From Sphingobium abikonense NBRC 16140 (GTDB lineage Bacteria > Pseudomonadota > Alphaproteobacteria > Sphingomonadales > Sphingomonadaceae), in contig NZ_BCYT01000006.1 of the NCBI RefSeq assembly GCF_001598335.1, positions 62,001-126,000 on the forward strand: a stretch of DNA of 64,000 nucleotides. Direction: 5' to 3'. Position numbers and translations under genes: made by a program. This document shows, piece after piece, positions 54,100 through 64,000 of the stretch (positions within the stretch are counted from its first letter, which is position 1; every line of letters starts with the position of its first letter). The notes beneath the pieces are model-generated. The model was not told the DNA's origin. It did no database searches and saw only the letters and a list, made by a program, of their open reading frames with translations.

Positions 54100-55812
54100 C
54101 TATCCTTCTTTGTGAGGGAAATCCCGCGCCTGTGTGCGCGGGCCTTCCAAACGCCGGTCCAGCGCCATGCGAACGCGATCCGCCAGTTCCTCCCGGCGGT
54201 AGGGTTTGCCGATGACGTCCAGCGACGTGCCGCGGGGAATATCGGCAACCAGATCTTCATTATAGCCGGTGGTCATGAGAACCGGGATGTCCGGGGCCAA
54301 CTCAACAAATTTCTCGACCAGTTCCAGACCGCTCATCCCGCCCGGCATGACGATGTCGGTGAACAAGAGGTCGATCTTCTGCTTGTCCCACAGCTCCAGT
54401 GCCTCTTCGCCGCTGCTCGCCAACACGAGCTTATAGCCCAGTGCGCTCAGCTGTTCAGCGGCCAGCGCGCGGACATCATCGCTGTCCTCGACCAGCAGGA
54501 TGGTCTCGGTGCCTTGAGCTGACGCGCGCCGCATCGCGCTTGGGAGGGCAGGGGGAGAGAAACGGTCGGCCTCGCCGATCGCCACCGGGAACAGCATCCG
54601 GATGGTCGTCCCCTCGCCCGCCACCGAGTCCAGCTCCAGCCGACCGAGAGATTGCTGCACGAAGCCATGCACCATCGCCAGGCCAAGGCCGGTGCCGCGA
54701 TCCTGCCCCTTGGTCGTGAAGAAAGGCTCAGTGGCGCGGCGGCGGACATCTTCACTCATGCCGGTGCCTTCGTCGCTGATGCTCAGCATTACATAATCGC
54801 CCTCGGGCAATTGGTGCGCCGCTGCATTGCCGTTTAGCTTCCATAATTCCGTCGCGATGGTGACGGTGCCGCCATCGGGCATGGCGTCGCGGGCATTGAG
54901 CAGCACGTTGAGCAACGCCATTTCCAGATGGGAAGGGTCGATCTGCACGTCGGGCAGCCGTCGCTCCAGCGCCGTGACCAGCCGGATCTGCGCGCCGACG
55001 GTGTTGTCTATGAGATCGCCAAATTCATGGATCAGGTCATTAAGGTTGATCCGCTTGGGTTCGAGCCGCGTCTTGCGCGCAAAGGCGAGCAACTGCCGCG
55101 TCAGCTTTGTGCCGCGGTCGGTGGCCCGCGCGGCGTTGGTCAGCAACCGGCGCTGCCGGTCGTCCAGATCTCCTGTCAGGACAAGCTCGATATTGCCCGT
55201 GACGATCTGGAGCAAATTGTTGAAATCATGGGCCAGACCGGCGGTTAGCTGGCCGATGGCCTCCATCTTCTGCGCCTGACGGAAGGATTGTTCGGATGAC
55301 CGTCGTCGCGTGACGTCCAGCTGACTGGCGAAGAAATAAATGAGGTCGCCATGATCGTCGAATACGGGTGCAATGAAGACGGCGTTCCAGAAGGCGGTGC
55401 CATCGCGCTTATAGTTCAGGATTTCGAGTGAAATCGCCTCACGGTGCTTCACCGCTTCGCGCAGGTCCGATACCGCCCCACGGTCCGTGTCGGCCCCTTG
55501 CAGGAACCGGCAGTTGCGGCCGACGATTTCGCTTTCTTCATAACCCGTCAGGTCCAGAAAGGCCTTGTTGGCGAACACGATCGGATTGTCGTCCTGCCGT
55601 GGATCGGTGAGGATCATCGGCATGCGCGTCATTTGCAACGCTGCGAAGAAGACCGTACCCCGTTGTTCCAGGCCCGGTTCGGCTATTGTGGACCGCTTCC
55701 AATGATGGGTCGGCCTGTTGCCTGTGGGGCTGAAAGATGTCGGATCGGGCAGATCGCCTGCAGGCTCGCCGGAAGCCTGCGACCCATTTTCATCTGTCCG
55801 TTCGTCGTGCAC
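54100..55812 (-). CDS. LOV-domain blue-light hybrid histidine kinase with receiver
   Basis: About 570 residues. A LOV/PAS domain (about 55-175) contains GRNCRFLQG, the flavin-binding signature with the photoactive cysteine at residue 101. A HisKA domain has the acceptor H195 in GLAHDFNN. A HATPase domain has LNARDAMPDGG and GTGLGLAM. A C-terminal receiver domain (about 437-550) has D486 in FTDIVMPGG and the conserved Lys in GKPY. It is a soluble blue-light sensor kinase whose output is a partner protein. The start is put at GTG 55812 because GAGGGG lies 6 bases upstream; the frame is open to an ATG at 55878. Its kinase-receiver part resembles the PAS kinase at 25-27 kb. Confidence 0.92.
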   Translation of the reverse strand: MHDERTDENGSQASGEPAGDLPDPTSFSPTGNRPTHHWKRSTIAEPGLEQRGTVFFAALQMTRMPMILTDPRQDDNPIVFANKAFLDLTGYEESEIVGRNCRFLQGADTDRGAVSDLREAVKHREAISLEILNYKRDGTAFWNAVFIAPVFDDHGDLIYFFASQLDVTRRRSSEQSFRQAQKMEAIGQLTAGLAHDFNNLLQIVTGNIELVLTGDLDDRQRRLLTNAARATDRGTKLTRQLLAFARKTRLEPKRINLNDLIHEFGDLIDNTVGAQIRLVTALERRLPDVQIDPSHLEMALLNVLLNARDAMPDGGTVTIATELWKLNGNAAAHQLPEGDYVMLSISDEGTGMSEDVRRRATEPFFTTKGQDRGTGLGLAMVHGFVQQSLGRLELDSVAGEGTTIRMLFPVAIGEADRFSPPALPSAMRRASAQGTETILLVEDSDDVRALAAEQLSALGYKLVLASSGEEALELWDKQKIDLLFTDIVMPGGMSGLELVEKFVELAPDIPVLMTTGYNEDLVADIPRGTSLDVIGKPYRREELADRVRMALDRRLEGPRTQARDFPHKEG

Positions 55813-55913
55813 CTGAAACCCCTCTGTCGTGACGCACCTACAATCATCGGCTGCGCCTTCGGGTTCCTGCCCCGTCATGTTGCGATGTTCAAGGGGCCGA
55901 TGCGACAGCGCTT

Positions 55914-56822
55914 TCAGCCCAGAGTTCGGCGCAGCAATTCGAGCGTCCGAGCCCAGGCCAGGTCGGCGGCGGCCTTGTCGAAGCGCGGCGTGGTATCATT
56001 GTTGAACCCATGTTCGACGCCATCATAGACAAAGGCCTGATAGCGAACCCCGGCCTTGCCGAGCGCCGCTTTGTAATCGGGCCATGTCGCGTTGATGCGC
56101 GCGTCATTGCCGGCATGATGGATCAGTAATTCCGCCTTGATGTTCGGTACATCCTCCAGCGGCGGCGGGCTGCCATAAAATGGGATCGCCGCTTTGAGGC
56201 CGGGCAGGCGGGTTGCGAGCAGATTGGCGATGCCGCCGCCAAAACAGAATCCGATCGCCGCCAGTTGGCCATTGCCGCCCGCCATTCCTTGCGTGTGATT
56301 GGCGGCCGCGACGAAGTCCTCGCCAATCTTGGTGCGATCCAATGTCGCAAACATCTCCCGCGCCTTGTCCTCGTCCCCCGGATAGCCGCCCAGTGTCGTC
56401 AGCGCGTCAGGGGCGACAGCCATGAAGCCTTCCAGCGCAAGCCGCCGCGCAATATCCTCGATATGCGGGTTCAGTCCGCGATTCTCATGGGCCACGACGA
56501 CAACCGGAAGCGCCGCGTCTGCCTTGTCAGCCGGTCGGGCGACATAGGCGCGGATTCTGCCGTAGCCCTGCGGAGATTCCACCTCTATCCAGCGTGTGTC
56601 AACGTGCGGATCGTCCGCCGCAATAACCTGCCCGCGCGCGAAGTCGGGGCTGAGCGCCGCCAGCACCGCTGTGGCCGACACCATGCCACCGACATGGGTC
56701 GCGCATTGAGTAAGAAAGCCTCGACGGTCCAGCGACCCATGAACATAGGCGTCGAACAGGTCCAGCACCTTGCGCGGAAAGTCCTTGGCCTGCTTGGCGA
56801 CCTTCCCGTCAAATTCCGTCAT
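55914..56822 (-). CDS. Dienelactone hydrolase family protein, probably exported
   Basis: A 302-residue alpha/beta hydrolase of the dienelactone hydrolase family. The catalytic cysteine is in GFCFGGG, the Asp in HHAGNDARI, the His in GVEHGF, and HENRGLN supplies the usual Glu. Residues about 32-60 (LDRRGFLTQCATHVGGM, then a hydrophobic run) resemble an internal twin-arginine signal, as in YghX-like proteins, so export is possible. The substrate is unknown; true dienelactone is not implied. The ATG at 56822 has GGAGG upstream. The LOV kinase gene follows downstream on the same strand (101 bases to its GTG). Confidence 0.85.
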   Translation of the reverse strand: MTEFDGKVAKQAKDFPRKVLDLFDAYVHGSLDRRGFLTQCATHVGGMVSATAVLAALSPDFARGQVIAADDPHVDTRWIEVESPQGYGRIRAYVARPADKADAALPVVVVAHENRGLNPHIEDIARRLALEGFMAVAPDALTTLGGYPGDEDKAREMFATLDRTKIGEDFVAAANHTQGMAGGNGQLAAIGFCFGGGIANLLATRLPGLKAAIPFYGSPPPLEDVPNIKAELLIHHAGNDARINATWPDYKAALGKAGVRYQAFVYDGVEHGFNNDTTPRFDKAAADLAWARTLELLRRTLG

Positions 56823-56981
56823 GTCATCCTCCCTGGTGCCCGCGATTTGGTCCTTTGTGGGTCATGATCAGGCCTGACCCAAGCAAAATCGTGCCGGGTA
56901 GTGCGTCTCAAGCTGGCACCGGCCGATGCACGGGCCTATTGGCGGCCATGTCCCCCAATCGACACAGGATCCGCATCGCCT

Positions 56982-57995
56982 ATGACCATCGCGCCATCGC
57001 CCCGCTCCATTGGCCCCTTCACCGTTTCGGCGATCGGCCTTGGCTGTATGAATCTGAGCCACGCCTATCTGCCCCGCCCCGATCCGCGCGACGCTGAACG
57101 GCTGTTGCGGTATGCGCTCGACAAAGGCGTCGACTTTTTCGACACCGCCGCGCTTTACGGTTTCGGCGCCAATGAGGAATTGCTGGGGCGCACGCTGATG
57201 GATCGGCGCGGCGACTTCGTGCTGGCCAGCAAATGTGTATTGGGCGGCAAGGGTGGGCAGCGCGGCCTGGATGGATCACCCGATGCCATCGCGGCAACGC
57301 TGGAAGATTCGCTGCGCCGCCTGTGCGTCGACTATATCGATCTCTATTATTTGCACCGGCTTGATCCAAATGTGCCGATCGAGGAGTCGGTCGGTGCGCT
57401 GGCTCGAGCGGTCGACGCCGGCAAGATCGGCGCGATCGGCCTGTCCGAAATGTCGGCTGCGACCTTGCGGCGCGCTCATGCGGTCCATCCCATTGCCGCA
57501 ATGCAGACGGAATATTCTCCCTGGACCCGTAATGCCGAAGTCGCCGTGCTCGATGCCTGCGTCGCACTCGGCGTCGGGTTCGTGGCCTTTTCCCCTTTGG
57601 CGCGCGGCGTGCTTGCTGGGGGCGTCGGTCCCGGTGGCGTGGATGAAGCGGATATCCGGCACGCCATGCCCCGCTTCCAACCCCCGCACCTCGACCATAA
57701 TCTGGGCCTGGCAGCCCGGTTTCGCACAATCGCGCAAGCGGCGGGATGCACCATGGCGCAACTCAGCCTGGCCTGGGTCCTGTCCCGCCGCCCGAACATC
57801 GTGGCGATCCCCGGCACGACCAGCACCGCGCATCTTGATGAGGACCTGGCGACGCTGACGCTGGATATCCCCACCGACGCGCTGGCGGCGGTCGATGCAC
57901 TGTTCACGTTCGAAGCTGTTTCGGGTCCTCGCTACGCCAAGGGCCCCCAGGCACAGATCGACACGGAAACCTGGGATGGTGAACCATTGGAGTGA
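56982..57995 (+). CDS. Aldo/keto reductase
   Basis: A 337-residue NADPH-dependent TIM-barrel oxidoreductase. VDFFDTAALYGFGANEELLG holds the catalytic Asp and Tyr, VLASKCVLGGK the catalytic Lys region, and DYIDLYYLHRLDP the catalytic-His strand. LARGVLAGG and IPGTTSTAHLDEDL are cofactor-binding. It is similar to the AKR13-type enzymes. Cytosolic; it reduces aldehydes or ketones of unknown identity. The start is ATG 56982; the frame is open to 56901 without a better site. It is divergent from the dienelactone hydrolase gene. Confidence 0.9.
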   Translation: MTIAPSPRSIGPFTVSAIGLGCMNLSHAYLPRPDPRDAERLLRYALDKGVDFFDTAALYGFGANEELLGRTLMDRRGDFVLASKCVLGGKGGQRGLDGSPDAIAATLEDSLRRLCVDYIDLYYLHRLDPNVPIEESVGALARAVDAGKIGAIGLSEMSAATLRRAHAVHPIAAMQTEYSPWTRNAEVAVLDACVALGVGFVAFSPLARGVLAGGVGPGGVDEADIRHAMPRFQPPHLDHNLGLAARFRTIAQAAGCTMAQLSLAWVLSRRPNIVAIPGTTSTAHLDEDLATLTLDIPTDALAAVDALFTFEAVSGPRYAKGPQAQIDTETWDGEPLE

Positions 57996-58019
57996 CAGGA
58001 TAGCCCAGCGACTGACCCG

Positions 58020-58916
58020 TCAGCGCGAAGGGGCCACCATCTGGTCCGCTAATTCCCGGATCGTTTCGGTAAAACGGCGCAACCCTTCGCTATCCTTGAT
58101 TCTTCCGCGTACGGCCGGATCGGCGATCAGGCCGACGCGCCGCCGCTGGTCGAAACCCGCGAGCGCCGGCATCGCTATGCCTGCCTGTGCGAAGCAGCGC
58201 GGCATGACGGTGATGCCGAGCCCTGCCTTGACGAAGGCGACCGCGCGCGCATCGTCGGCGGTGCGCGCCGCAAAGAAGGGGCGCACGCCCCGCCGAGTGA
58301 AGAATCGGCTGACATGGGGCAACGCCTCGCAGTTGCGCCTTACGATCATTTCTGCGGCGGCGACCTGCTCAGCGTTCAATGTCGCTTGACCGGCTAGTGG
58401 GTGGTCGGCTGCCATTGCAAGCGCGTAGCCTTCCTCAAACAGCATGTCGGCGTCGTCCGCCGTGCTATCGAGAACGCCCAGCGCAACGTCGATCCGCCCG
58501 CGTTCGAGCCGGGGCATCAGGTCGCGCATCCGCCCTTCGACGATTTCGATGCGTTCGCCATCAACGGAACAGGCGGCACGGGTCGCCGCCTCCACCCAAG
58601 GCCCCGGCAGGGTCGATACCAGACCGATCCGCACCAGCTTGCCGGGCTGTTCCATCGCCATCGCCTGCGTTGCGCGGGAAAATTCGGCCTCGATGCGTCT
58701 TGCATGAACCGCAAAGGCGGCGCCCGCGCTGGTCAGTTCGACGCGGCGGTTTGTCCGGTGAAACAGGACATGGCCGACCAGTGCTTCCAGCTTGGCGATC
58801 CCCACCGACAAGGTCGGCTGCGACACGCGGCATTGCTGGGCCGCGCGCGAGAAATTACCATGATCCATCACCGCCAGAAAATAGTGGATCAGATAGCGTT
58901 CGATCATAGACGTCAT
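58020..58916 (-). CDS. LysR-family regulator, probably of the leucine/isovalerate operon
   Basis: A 298-residue LysR-type regulator. The helix-turn-helix is at about residues 5-65 (FSRAAQQCRVSQPTLSVGIA, then LEALVGHVLFHRTNR) and the effector domain at about 90-290. It is divergent from the isovaleryl-CoA dehydrogenase gene with 87 bases between the starts, the normal place for a LysR activator. In many proteobacteria this pathway is controlled by a MerR protein (LiuR) instead, so this pairing is worth note. Start ATG 58916, or ATG 58907; neither has a clear ribosome site. Confidence 0.9.
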   Translation of the reverse strand: MTSMIERYLIHYFLAVMDHGNFSRAAQQCRVSQPTLSVGIAKLEALVGHVLFHRTNRRVELTSAGAAFAVHARRIEAEFSRATQAMAMEQPGKLVRIGLVSTLPGPWVEAATRAACSVDGERIEIVEGRMRDLMPRLERGRIDVALGVLDSTADDADMLFEEGYALAMAADHPLAGQATLNAEQVAAAEMIVRRNCEALPHVSRFFTRRGVRPFFAARTADDARAVAFVKAGLGITVMPRCFAQAGIAMPALAGFDQRRRVGLIADPAVRGRIKDSEGLRRFTETIRELADQMVAPSR

Positions 58917-59003
58917 CTATGCTGTGCATATGGCGGCGTCAATTTCTCAGCGGGATCGCCAGATGCTATGTCGGCGTTCAAAGCAGATACCAAGGAGAGG
59001 CCC

Positions 59004-60161
59004 GTGACGCCCGATTTCGATTTTGCGCTTGGCGACAATGCCGACATGATCCGCGACACCACGGCACGTTTCGCCGCTGACAAGATTGCTCCGCTCGCCG
59101 CGCGCATCGACGCGGCAGATTGGTTTCCCCGCGATGAACTCTGGCCCGCCATGGGGGAACTGGGCCTGCATGGCATCACGGTCGAGGAAGAGTGGGGTGG
59201 CCTTGGCCTTGGCTATCTGGAGCATGTCATCGCCTGCGAGGAAGTGAGCCGCGCATCGGCCTCCATCGGCCTTAGCTATGGCGCGCATTCCAACCTATGC
59301 GTCAACCAGATCCGCCGCTGGGGCAATGACGATCAAAAGGCCAAATATCTGCCGAAGTTGATCTCTGGCGAGCATGTCGGCAGCCTCGCCATGTCGGAGG
59401 CCGGCGCCGGGTCAGACGTCGTCTCCATGAAGCTCAAGGCGCGCGAAACCGACAGCGGCTATGTTCTGGACGGCACAAAATATTGGATCACCAATGCCCC
59501 CTACGCCGATACGCTAGTCGTCTATGCCAAGACCGGCGAAGGCAGCCGCGGCATCACTGCCTTCCTGATCGAAAAGGGCATGCCCGGCTTTTCGATCGGG
59601 CAGAAGATCGACAAGGTCGGCATGCGCGGCTCGCCGACAGCCGAACTGGTGTTCGACGGCTGTGAAGTGCCCCACGACAATATCATGGGTCCGCTCAACG
59701 GTGGCGTAGGCGTGCTGATGAGCGGCCTTGACTATGAGCGCGCGGTGCTGGCGGGTATTCAGCTTGGCCTCATGCAGGCCTGTCTCGACACGGTCATCCC
59801 CTATGTCCGCGAACGCAAGCAGTTCGGGCAGCCGATCGGCGGCTTCCAGCTGATGCAGGCAAAGGTCGCGGACATGTATGTCGCGCTCAATTCCGCTCGC
59901 GCCTATGTCTATGCCGTCGCCGGGAGCTGTGACGCTGGCAAGACCACGCGCTTTGACGCAGCGGGCGCGATCCTGCTGGCGAGCGAAAATGCGGTTCGGG
60001 TCTCGCTCGAAGCGGTGCAGGCGCTGGGCGGCGCGGGCTATACGAAAGACTGGCCGGTCGAACGCTATATGCGCGACGCAAAGCTGCTGGACATCGGCGC
60101 TGGCACCAATGAAGTGCGCCGCATGCTGATCGGTCGCGAACTGATCGGCAACGGCCAATGA
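59004..60161 (+). CDS. liuA: Isovaleryl-CoA dehydrogenase
   Basis: A 385-residue FAD-dependent acyl-CoA dehydrogenase, with [34 protein letters not shown] and the C-terminal [20 protein letters not shown]. The glutamate E245 in [14 protein letters not shown] is at the position of the unusual catalytic base of isovaleryl-CoA dehydrogenases, which sets it apart from other family members. It oxidises isovaleryl-CoA to 3-methylcrotonyl-CoA in leucine breakdown. The start is GTG 59004, with AAGGAG 6 bases upstream; ATG 58968 is an in-frame alternative. First gene of the operon, with an ATGA overlap to the next. Confidence 0.95.
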   Translation: MTPDFDFALGDNADMIRDTTARFAADKIAPLAARIDAADWFPRDELWPAMGELGLHGITVEEEWGGLGLGYLEHVIACEEVSRASASIGLSYGAHSNLCVNQIRRWGNDDQKAKYLPKLISGEHVGSLAMSEAGAGSDVVSMKLKARETDSGYVLDGTKYWITNAPYADTLVVYAKTGEGSRGITAFLIEKGMPGFSIGQKIDKVGMRGSPTAELVFDGCEVPHDNIMGPLNGGVGVLMSGLDYERAVLAGIQLGLMQACLDTVIPYVRERKQFGQPIGGFQLMQAKVADMYVALNSARAYVYAVAGSCDAGKTTRFDAAGAILLASENAVRVSLEAVQALGGAGYTKDWPVERYMRDAKLLDIGAGTNEVRRMLIGRELIGNGQ

Positions 60162-61759
60162 GCGGCCCCGTCATCGAAACCGCGCTATCGCCCGATAGCG
60201 CTGGCTTTGCCGACAATGCTGCGCACAACCGCGCGCTTGCCGATCAGTTGCGTGTGGATGTGGCCGCAGCGGCGATGGGCGGGGGCCGGGCGGCGCGGGA
60301 CAAGCATGTCGGCCGGGGCAAGCTTCTGCCCCGCGACCGGGTGGAAAATCTCCTCGATGCGGGCAGTCCCTTTCTCGAAATCGGCCAGCTTGCCGCCAAT
60401 GGTCTTTATGGTGGCGACGTTGCCGGGGCCGGCATCGTCGCGGGTATCGGCCGGGTCCATGGCCGGCAGGTGATGATCGCCGCCAATGATGCGACGGTGA
60501 AGGGTGGCACCTATTTCCCGATGACGGTGAAGAAGCATTTGCGCGCGCAGGAAATTGCGCTCGAAAACAATCTTCCCTGTATCTATCTGGTCGACAGCGG
60601 TGGCGCGAACCTGCCGCACCAGGCGGACGTGTTTCCCGACCGCGATCATTTCGGCCGCATCTTCTATAATCAGGCGCAAATGTCGGCGCGCGGCATCCCG
60701 CAGATTGCCTGCGTCATGGGCAGTTGCACCGCCGGCGGCGCCTATGTACCGGCCATGTGCGACGAAAGCGTCATCGTCCGCAACCAGGGCACGATCTTTC
60801 TGGCTGGCCCGCCGCTTGTGCAGGCGGCGACCGGTGAAGTCATCAGTGCCGAGGATCTGGGCGGCGGCGACCTCCATGGTCGCAAGTCCGGCGTCGTCGA
60901 TCATGTCGCCGACGATGACGATCATGCACTCAGCATCGTGCGCGACATCGTATCGACCCTGGCTCCGCAGCCGACGCCGGGGGTCAACCTGCGCGATCCG
61001 GTGCCGCCGCTCCACGATCCCGCCGAGCTATACGGCATCGTGCCACAGGATGTGCGCGCACCTTATGATGTGCGCGAAGTCATCGCCCGCATCGTCGACG
61101 GCAGCGAATTTCACGAGTTCAAGGCGCTGTACGGAACCACCCTGGTCTGCGGCTTTGCCCATATCTGGGGCATGCCGGTCGCGATTCTCGCCAATAATGG
61201 CGTGCTGTTCAGCGAAAGCGCGGTCAAGGGCGCGCATTTCATCGAACTGGCCTGTCAGCGCCGTATTCCGCTGCTGTTCCTCCAGAATATCTCGGGCTTC
61301 ATGGTCGGCGGTCGCTACGAAGCCGAAGGGATTGCCAAACATGGCGCCAAGCTCGTCACCGCTGTCGCCACAGCAAGCGTTCCGAAGATCACCGTGTTGA
61401 TCGGCGGCAGTTTCGGCGCGGGCAATTACGGCATGTGCGGCCGCGCCTATGGGCCACGCTTCCTCTTCACCTGGCCCAATAGCCGGATTTCCGTGATGGG
61501 TGGGGAGCAGGCGGCATCGGTGCTGGCCACCGTTCACCGCGATGCGGGGCGATGGACGCCGCAAGAAGCCGAAGCCTTCAAGGACCCGGTCCGGCGCAAA
61601 TATGAGGATGAAGGCAATCCTTGGTATGCCACAGCGCGGCTGTGGGATGACGGAATCATCGATCCCGCCCAGACCCGCGATGTCCTTGGCCTTGCCTTTG
61701 CCGCCACGCTCAACGCTCCCATGGCCGAACGCCCTTCGTTCGGCGTTTTCCGGATGTAA
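60158..61759 (+). CDS. liuB: Methylcrotonyl-CoA carboxylase carboxyltransferase subunit
   Basis: A 533-residue biotin-dependent carboxyltransferase. [20 protein letters not shown] near the start, [35 protein letters not shown] and [17 protein letters not shown] in the second half mark the beta subunit of 3-methylcrotonyl-CoA carboxylase, and not propionyl- or acetyl-CoA carboxylase. It moves CO2 from biotin to 3-methylcrotonyl-CoA. The biotin-carrying partner is encoded directly downstream in a TAATG overlap, and the preceding gene makes the substrate. Confidence 0.96.
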   Translation: MSGPVIETALSPDSAGFADNAAHNRALADQLRVDVAAAAMGGGRAARDKHVGRGKLLPRDRVENLLDAGSPFLEIGQLAANGLYGGDVAGAGIVAGIGRVHGRQVMIAANDATVKGGTYFPMTVKKHLRAQEIALENNLPCIYLVDSGGANLPHQADVFPDRDHFGRIFYNQAQMSARGIPQIACVMGSCTAGGAYVPAMCDESVIVRNQGTIFLAGPPLVQAATGEVISAEDLGGGDLHGRKSGVVDHVADDDDHALSIVRDIVSTLAPQPTPGVNLRDPVPPLHDPAELYGIVPQDVRAPYDVREVIARIVDGSEFHEFKALYGTTLVCGFAHIWGMPVAILANNGVLFSESAVKGAHFIELACQRRIPLLFLQNISGFMVGGRYEAEGIAKHGAKLVTAVATASVPKITVLIGGSFGAGNYGMCGRAYGPRFLFTWPNSRISVMGGEQAASVLATVHRDAGRWTPQEAEAFKDPVRRKYEDEGNPWYATARLWDDGIIDPAQTRDVLGLAFAATLNAPMAERPSFGVFRM

Positions 61760-63618
61760 TGGCCATGATCCGCACTCTTCTTATCGCCAATCGCGGCGAG
61801 ATCGCCTGCCGCATCATCCGCACCGCGCGTCGGCTCGGCATTCGCACCATCGCCGTCTATTCCGACGCGGACGCCCAGGCGCTCCATGTTGCAACGGCGG
61901 ACCAAGCCATTCGCATCGGTCCCGCGCCGGTACGGGAAAGCTATTTGCTGGGTGATCGCATCATCGCGGTCGCGCGTGACGCTGGCGCGGATGCGATCCA
62001 TCCGGGTTATGGCTTCCTGTCGGAAAATGCGGCCTTCGCGCAGGCCGTGATGGACGCAGGCCTTGTCTGGGTCGGCCCCGACCCGTCCAGCATCACCGCC
62101 ATGGGCCTCAAGGACGCGGCCAAGGCGTTGATGGCCGATGCTGGTGTGCCCGTGACGCCAGGATATCTGGGGGAGGATCAGGATCCTGCGCATCTGGCGA
62201 AGGAAGCCGCGCAGATCGGGTACCCCGTGCTGATCAAGGCGGTGGCCGGCGGCGGGGGCAAGGGGATGCGGCTGGTCGACCGGGCCGAGGAGTTTGCAGA
62301 CGCGCTGCTGTCCTGCCAGCGCGAGGCGGCGTCTTCGTTCGGCAATGACCATGTTCTCATTGAAAAATATATTCAGCGCCCCCGTCATATAGAGGTGCAG
62401 ATATTCGGCGATCGCCACGGCAATATCGTCCATCTGTTCGAACGCGATTGCTCGCTTCAGCGCCGCCACCAGAAGGTGATCGAGGAAGCACCCGCGCCCG
62501 GCATGGACCCGGACACGCGGGAAGCCTTGTGTGCCGCGGCCGTTCGCGCGGCCAAAGCAGTCGATTATGTCGGTGCTGGCACCATCGAGTTCATCGCCGA
62601 CGCGTCCGCAGGACTGCGGGCGGACCGTATCTGGTTCATGGAAATGAACACCCGTCTTCAGGTCGAACATCCTGTGACCGAAGCCATTACCGGCCAGGAT
62701 CTGGTCGAATGGCAATTGCGCGTGGCGTCGGGCGAGCCGCTGCCGCGCTCGCAGGATCAACTGTCCATATCCGGCTGGGCGATGGAAGCGCGCCTTTATG
62801 CCGAAGACCCCGCCAAGGGCTTCCTGCCTTCGATCGGTCGCCTCGACGCTTTCGATTTGGGCGACAGCGTCCGTGTAGACACCGGCGTGGTTCAGGGCGC
62901 CACCATATCCCCCTTCTACGATCCCATGATCGCCAAGATGATCGCGCATGGCGACACCCGTAACGCCGCGCGCATCGCCTTGGCCGATGCGCTCGACCGG
63001 TCTGTGGTCTGGCCGCTCCGCACCAATGCGGGCTTCTTAGTCAAGGCATTGCACAACCCGGACTTCGCCGCAGGGGAGGTCGACACCGGGCTGATCGCGC
63101 GGGAAGGCGAAGGGCTGATGCCCGCGACCTTGCCTGGCACTGCTGCCCTGGCGCGCGCCGCTGCATCCGTGGGTGGCGCGGGCACGCTTGCAGGTTTTCG
63201 CCTCAATGCCCCTGCGCACAGCACCGCCCGCATTCTCGTCGACGGACATAGCGTGGACGCGGAGGTACGGGCATCAGGAACGACGCCAACCCGGACGCCG
63301 CTCGCCCGCCTGCTCGTTACCGAACAGGGACGCAGCTGGCAGATCACGCCATGGCGCGCTGTCGGCGCGGGCGCGGCCGCGGCGGGCGACGGTGCGATTC
63401 TGGCCCCCATGCCCGGCCGTATCATCGCCGTTGATGTAGCGCGTGGCGACGTTGTGGCGAAGGGCCAGAAACTGGTGACATTGGAAGCGATGAAAATGGA
63501 GCATGGCCTGACCGCTCCTTTTGAAGGCACGGTCGACGACCTACCGCATGAGGAAGGCGCGCAGGTGCAGGAGGGCACCTTGCTGGTGCGTATAATGCCC
63601 AAGGAGAATACAGCATGA
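61759..63618 (+). CDS. liuD: Methylcrotonyl-CoA carboxylase biotin-carrying subunit
   Basis: A 619-residue protein. The biotin carboxylase domain covers about residues 1-450: [20 protein letters not shown] at the start, the ATP-grasp loop [10 protein letters not shown] and the active-site block [15 protein letters not shown] linker follows, then the biotinyl domain (about 545-617) with biotinyl-Lys579 in EAMKMEHG. It uses ATP and bicarbonate to carboxylate biotin for the carboxyltransferase subunit encoded just upstream. Its stop overlaps the MaoC gene start as ATGA, so the operon continues. Confidence 0.96.
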   Translation: MAMIRTLLIANRGEIACRIIRTARRLGIRTIAVYSDADAQALHVATADQAIRIGPAPVRESYLLGDRIIAVARDAGADAIHPGYGFLSENAAFAQAVMDAGLVWVGPDPSSITAMGLKDAAKALMADAGVPVTPGYLGEDQDPAHLAKEAAQIGYPVLIKAVAGGGGKGMRLVDRAEEFADALLSCQREAASSFGNDHVLIEKYIQRPRHIEVQIFGDRHGNIVHLFERDCSLQRRHQKVIEEAPAPGMDPDTREALCAAAVRAAKAVDYVGAGTIEFIADASAGLRADRIWFMEMNTRLQVEHPVTEAITGQDLVEWQLRVASGEPLPRSQDQLSISGWAMEARLYAEDPAKGFLPSIGRLDAFDLGDSVRVDTGVVQGATISPFYDPMIAKMIAHGDTRNAARIALADALDRSVVWPLRTNAGFLVKALHNPDFAAGEVDTGLIAREGEGLMPATLPGTAALARAAASVGGAGTLAGFRLNAPAHSTARILVDGHSVDAEVRASGTTPTRTPLARLLVTEQGRSWQITPWRAVGAGAAAAGDGAILAPMPGRIIAVDVARGDVVAKGQKLVTLEAMKMEHGLTAPFEGTVDDLPHEEGAQVQEGTLLVRIMPKENTA

Positions 63619-64000
63619 GCGGGCGCTATTTCGATGAGTGGCAGGTGGGCGATCGGATCGATCATCCCATCCGTCGCACCGTGACGGAAACCGACAATCT
63701 GCTATTCTCGACCATGACCCATAACCCGCAGCCGCTGCACATCGATGCAGAGGCAGCGCGAGCGAGCGAATTTGGTCAGATTCTCGTCAACGGCACCTTC
63801 ACCTTCTCGCTAATGATCGGCTTGTCGGTCGGCGAGACAACGCTCGGCACGTTGGTGGCCAATTTGGGCTATGATAAGCTCGTCATGCCCAAACCCGTAT
63901 TCATCGGCGACACGATGCGCGCCACAAGCGAAATCGTCGAACTGCGCGATAGCAAATCCCGGCCTGATGCAGGGCTGGTGACGTTCCGTCACAAACTGCT
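63615..64000 (+). CDS. MaoC-family hydratase (partial, runs off the window)
   Basis: The first 128 residues of a MaoC-like hot-dog-fold protein; the 3' end is beyond base 64000. The R-hydratase motif appears as [18 protein letters not shown], with the catalytic Asp/His arrangement partly seen, and [19 protein letters not shown] follows as usual. It could hydrate an enoyl-CoA of the leucine pathway or act on mesaconyl-type CoA esters. In the classical liu operon this place is taken by a crotonase-type methylglutaconyl-CoA hydratase (LiuC). The start ATG 63615 overlaps the preceding stop as ATGA. Confidence 0.85.
   Translation, partial: MSGRYFDEWQVGDRIDHPIRRTVTETDNLLFSTMTHNPQPLHIDAEAARASEFGQILVNGTFTFSLMIGLSVGETTLGTLVANLGYDKLVMPKPVFIGDTMRATSEIVELRDSKSRPDAGLVTFRHKL

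Noticed and set aside
58401..59003. A 5' extension of the isovaleryl-CoA dehydrogenase frame
   Set aside because: It would run through the LysR gene on the other strand, and the GTG at 59004 has an excellent ribosome site and gives the family length.

Overview
The window is a high-G+C chromosome segment from an alphaproteobacterium, most likely a sphingomonad (Sphingobium, Novosphingobium or Sphingomonas). This follows from gene content and style: a TonB-dependent receptor with a GntR/FCD regulator, a SigF/NrsF pair controlling bufferin genes, a LOV histidine kinase, paired GIN-domain proteins and a leucine-degradation operon. It is inference, because no rRNA or other phylogenetic marker is present. 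Both ends cut through genes (a bpt-type transferase on the left, a MaoC hydratase on the right).

Layout. 1-26.9 kb is mostly ordinary chromosome: a PAS-GGDEF-EAL protein, a TPR-fused aspartyl hydroxylase, two exporters, an L,D-transpeptidase, maeB, a LysR regulator divergent from glcB, a GST overlapping an M24 peptidase, a GT61 enzyme, alaS, two GIN-domain envelope proteins, an M28 peptidase, a DUF2157 membrane protein, a nitronate monooxygenase, an alpha/beta hydrolase and a hybrid histidine kinase. KdgK follows at 27.1 kb.

28.1-32.3 kb is a compact metal- or thiol-stress locus. A minus-strand bufA2-bufB-bufC operon, the minus-strand sigF-nrsF operon and a plus-strand bufA1-bufD (DoxX) unit each start from a promoter of the same form, TGTAACC-N16-CGAAC. 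The sigma factor therefore probably controls its own operon, its membrane anti-sigma factor and two families of cysteine-rich peptide precursors. Only one modifying-enzyme pair (BufB/BufC) serves both precursors here. Each precursor gene is followed by a hairpin that could hold down expression of the gene behind it.

32.9-42.4 kb looks like an acquired catabolic island with visibly lower G+C: a TonB receptor, a GntR regulator, an FAD monooxygenase, a GH39-like protein with an altered acid/base motif, a two-subunit C-glycoside deglycosidase-type enzyme (TIM barrel plus DUF6379) and an MFS transporter. Palindromes containing TGATATATCA lie upstream of the receptor and in the regulator/monooxygenase intergenic region. 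I infer uptake and breakdown of a plant aryl-glycoside.

42.8-49.8 kb holds six tightly packed genes, four of whose five junctions are ATGA overlaps: a sucrose-phosphate-synthase-like protein with a HAD phosphatase domain, four further glycosyltransferases and a polysaccharide pyruvyl transferase. Converging on it is a TolC/HlyD/ABC-like operon (49.8-54.0 kb) whose ABC protein has lost all its nucleotide-binding motifs.

54.1-64 kb has a LOV-histidine-kinase-receiver protein, a dienelactone hydrolase, an aldo/keto reductase, and a LysR regulator divergent from a leucine/isovalerate operon (isovaleryl-CoA dehydrogenase, both methylcrotonyl-CoA carboxylase subunits, MaoC hydratase). I saw no tRNA, rRNA, CRISPR array, intact insertion sequence or prophage.
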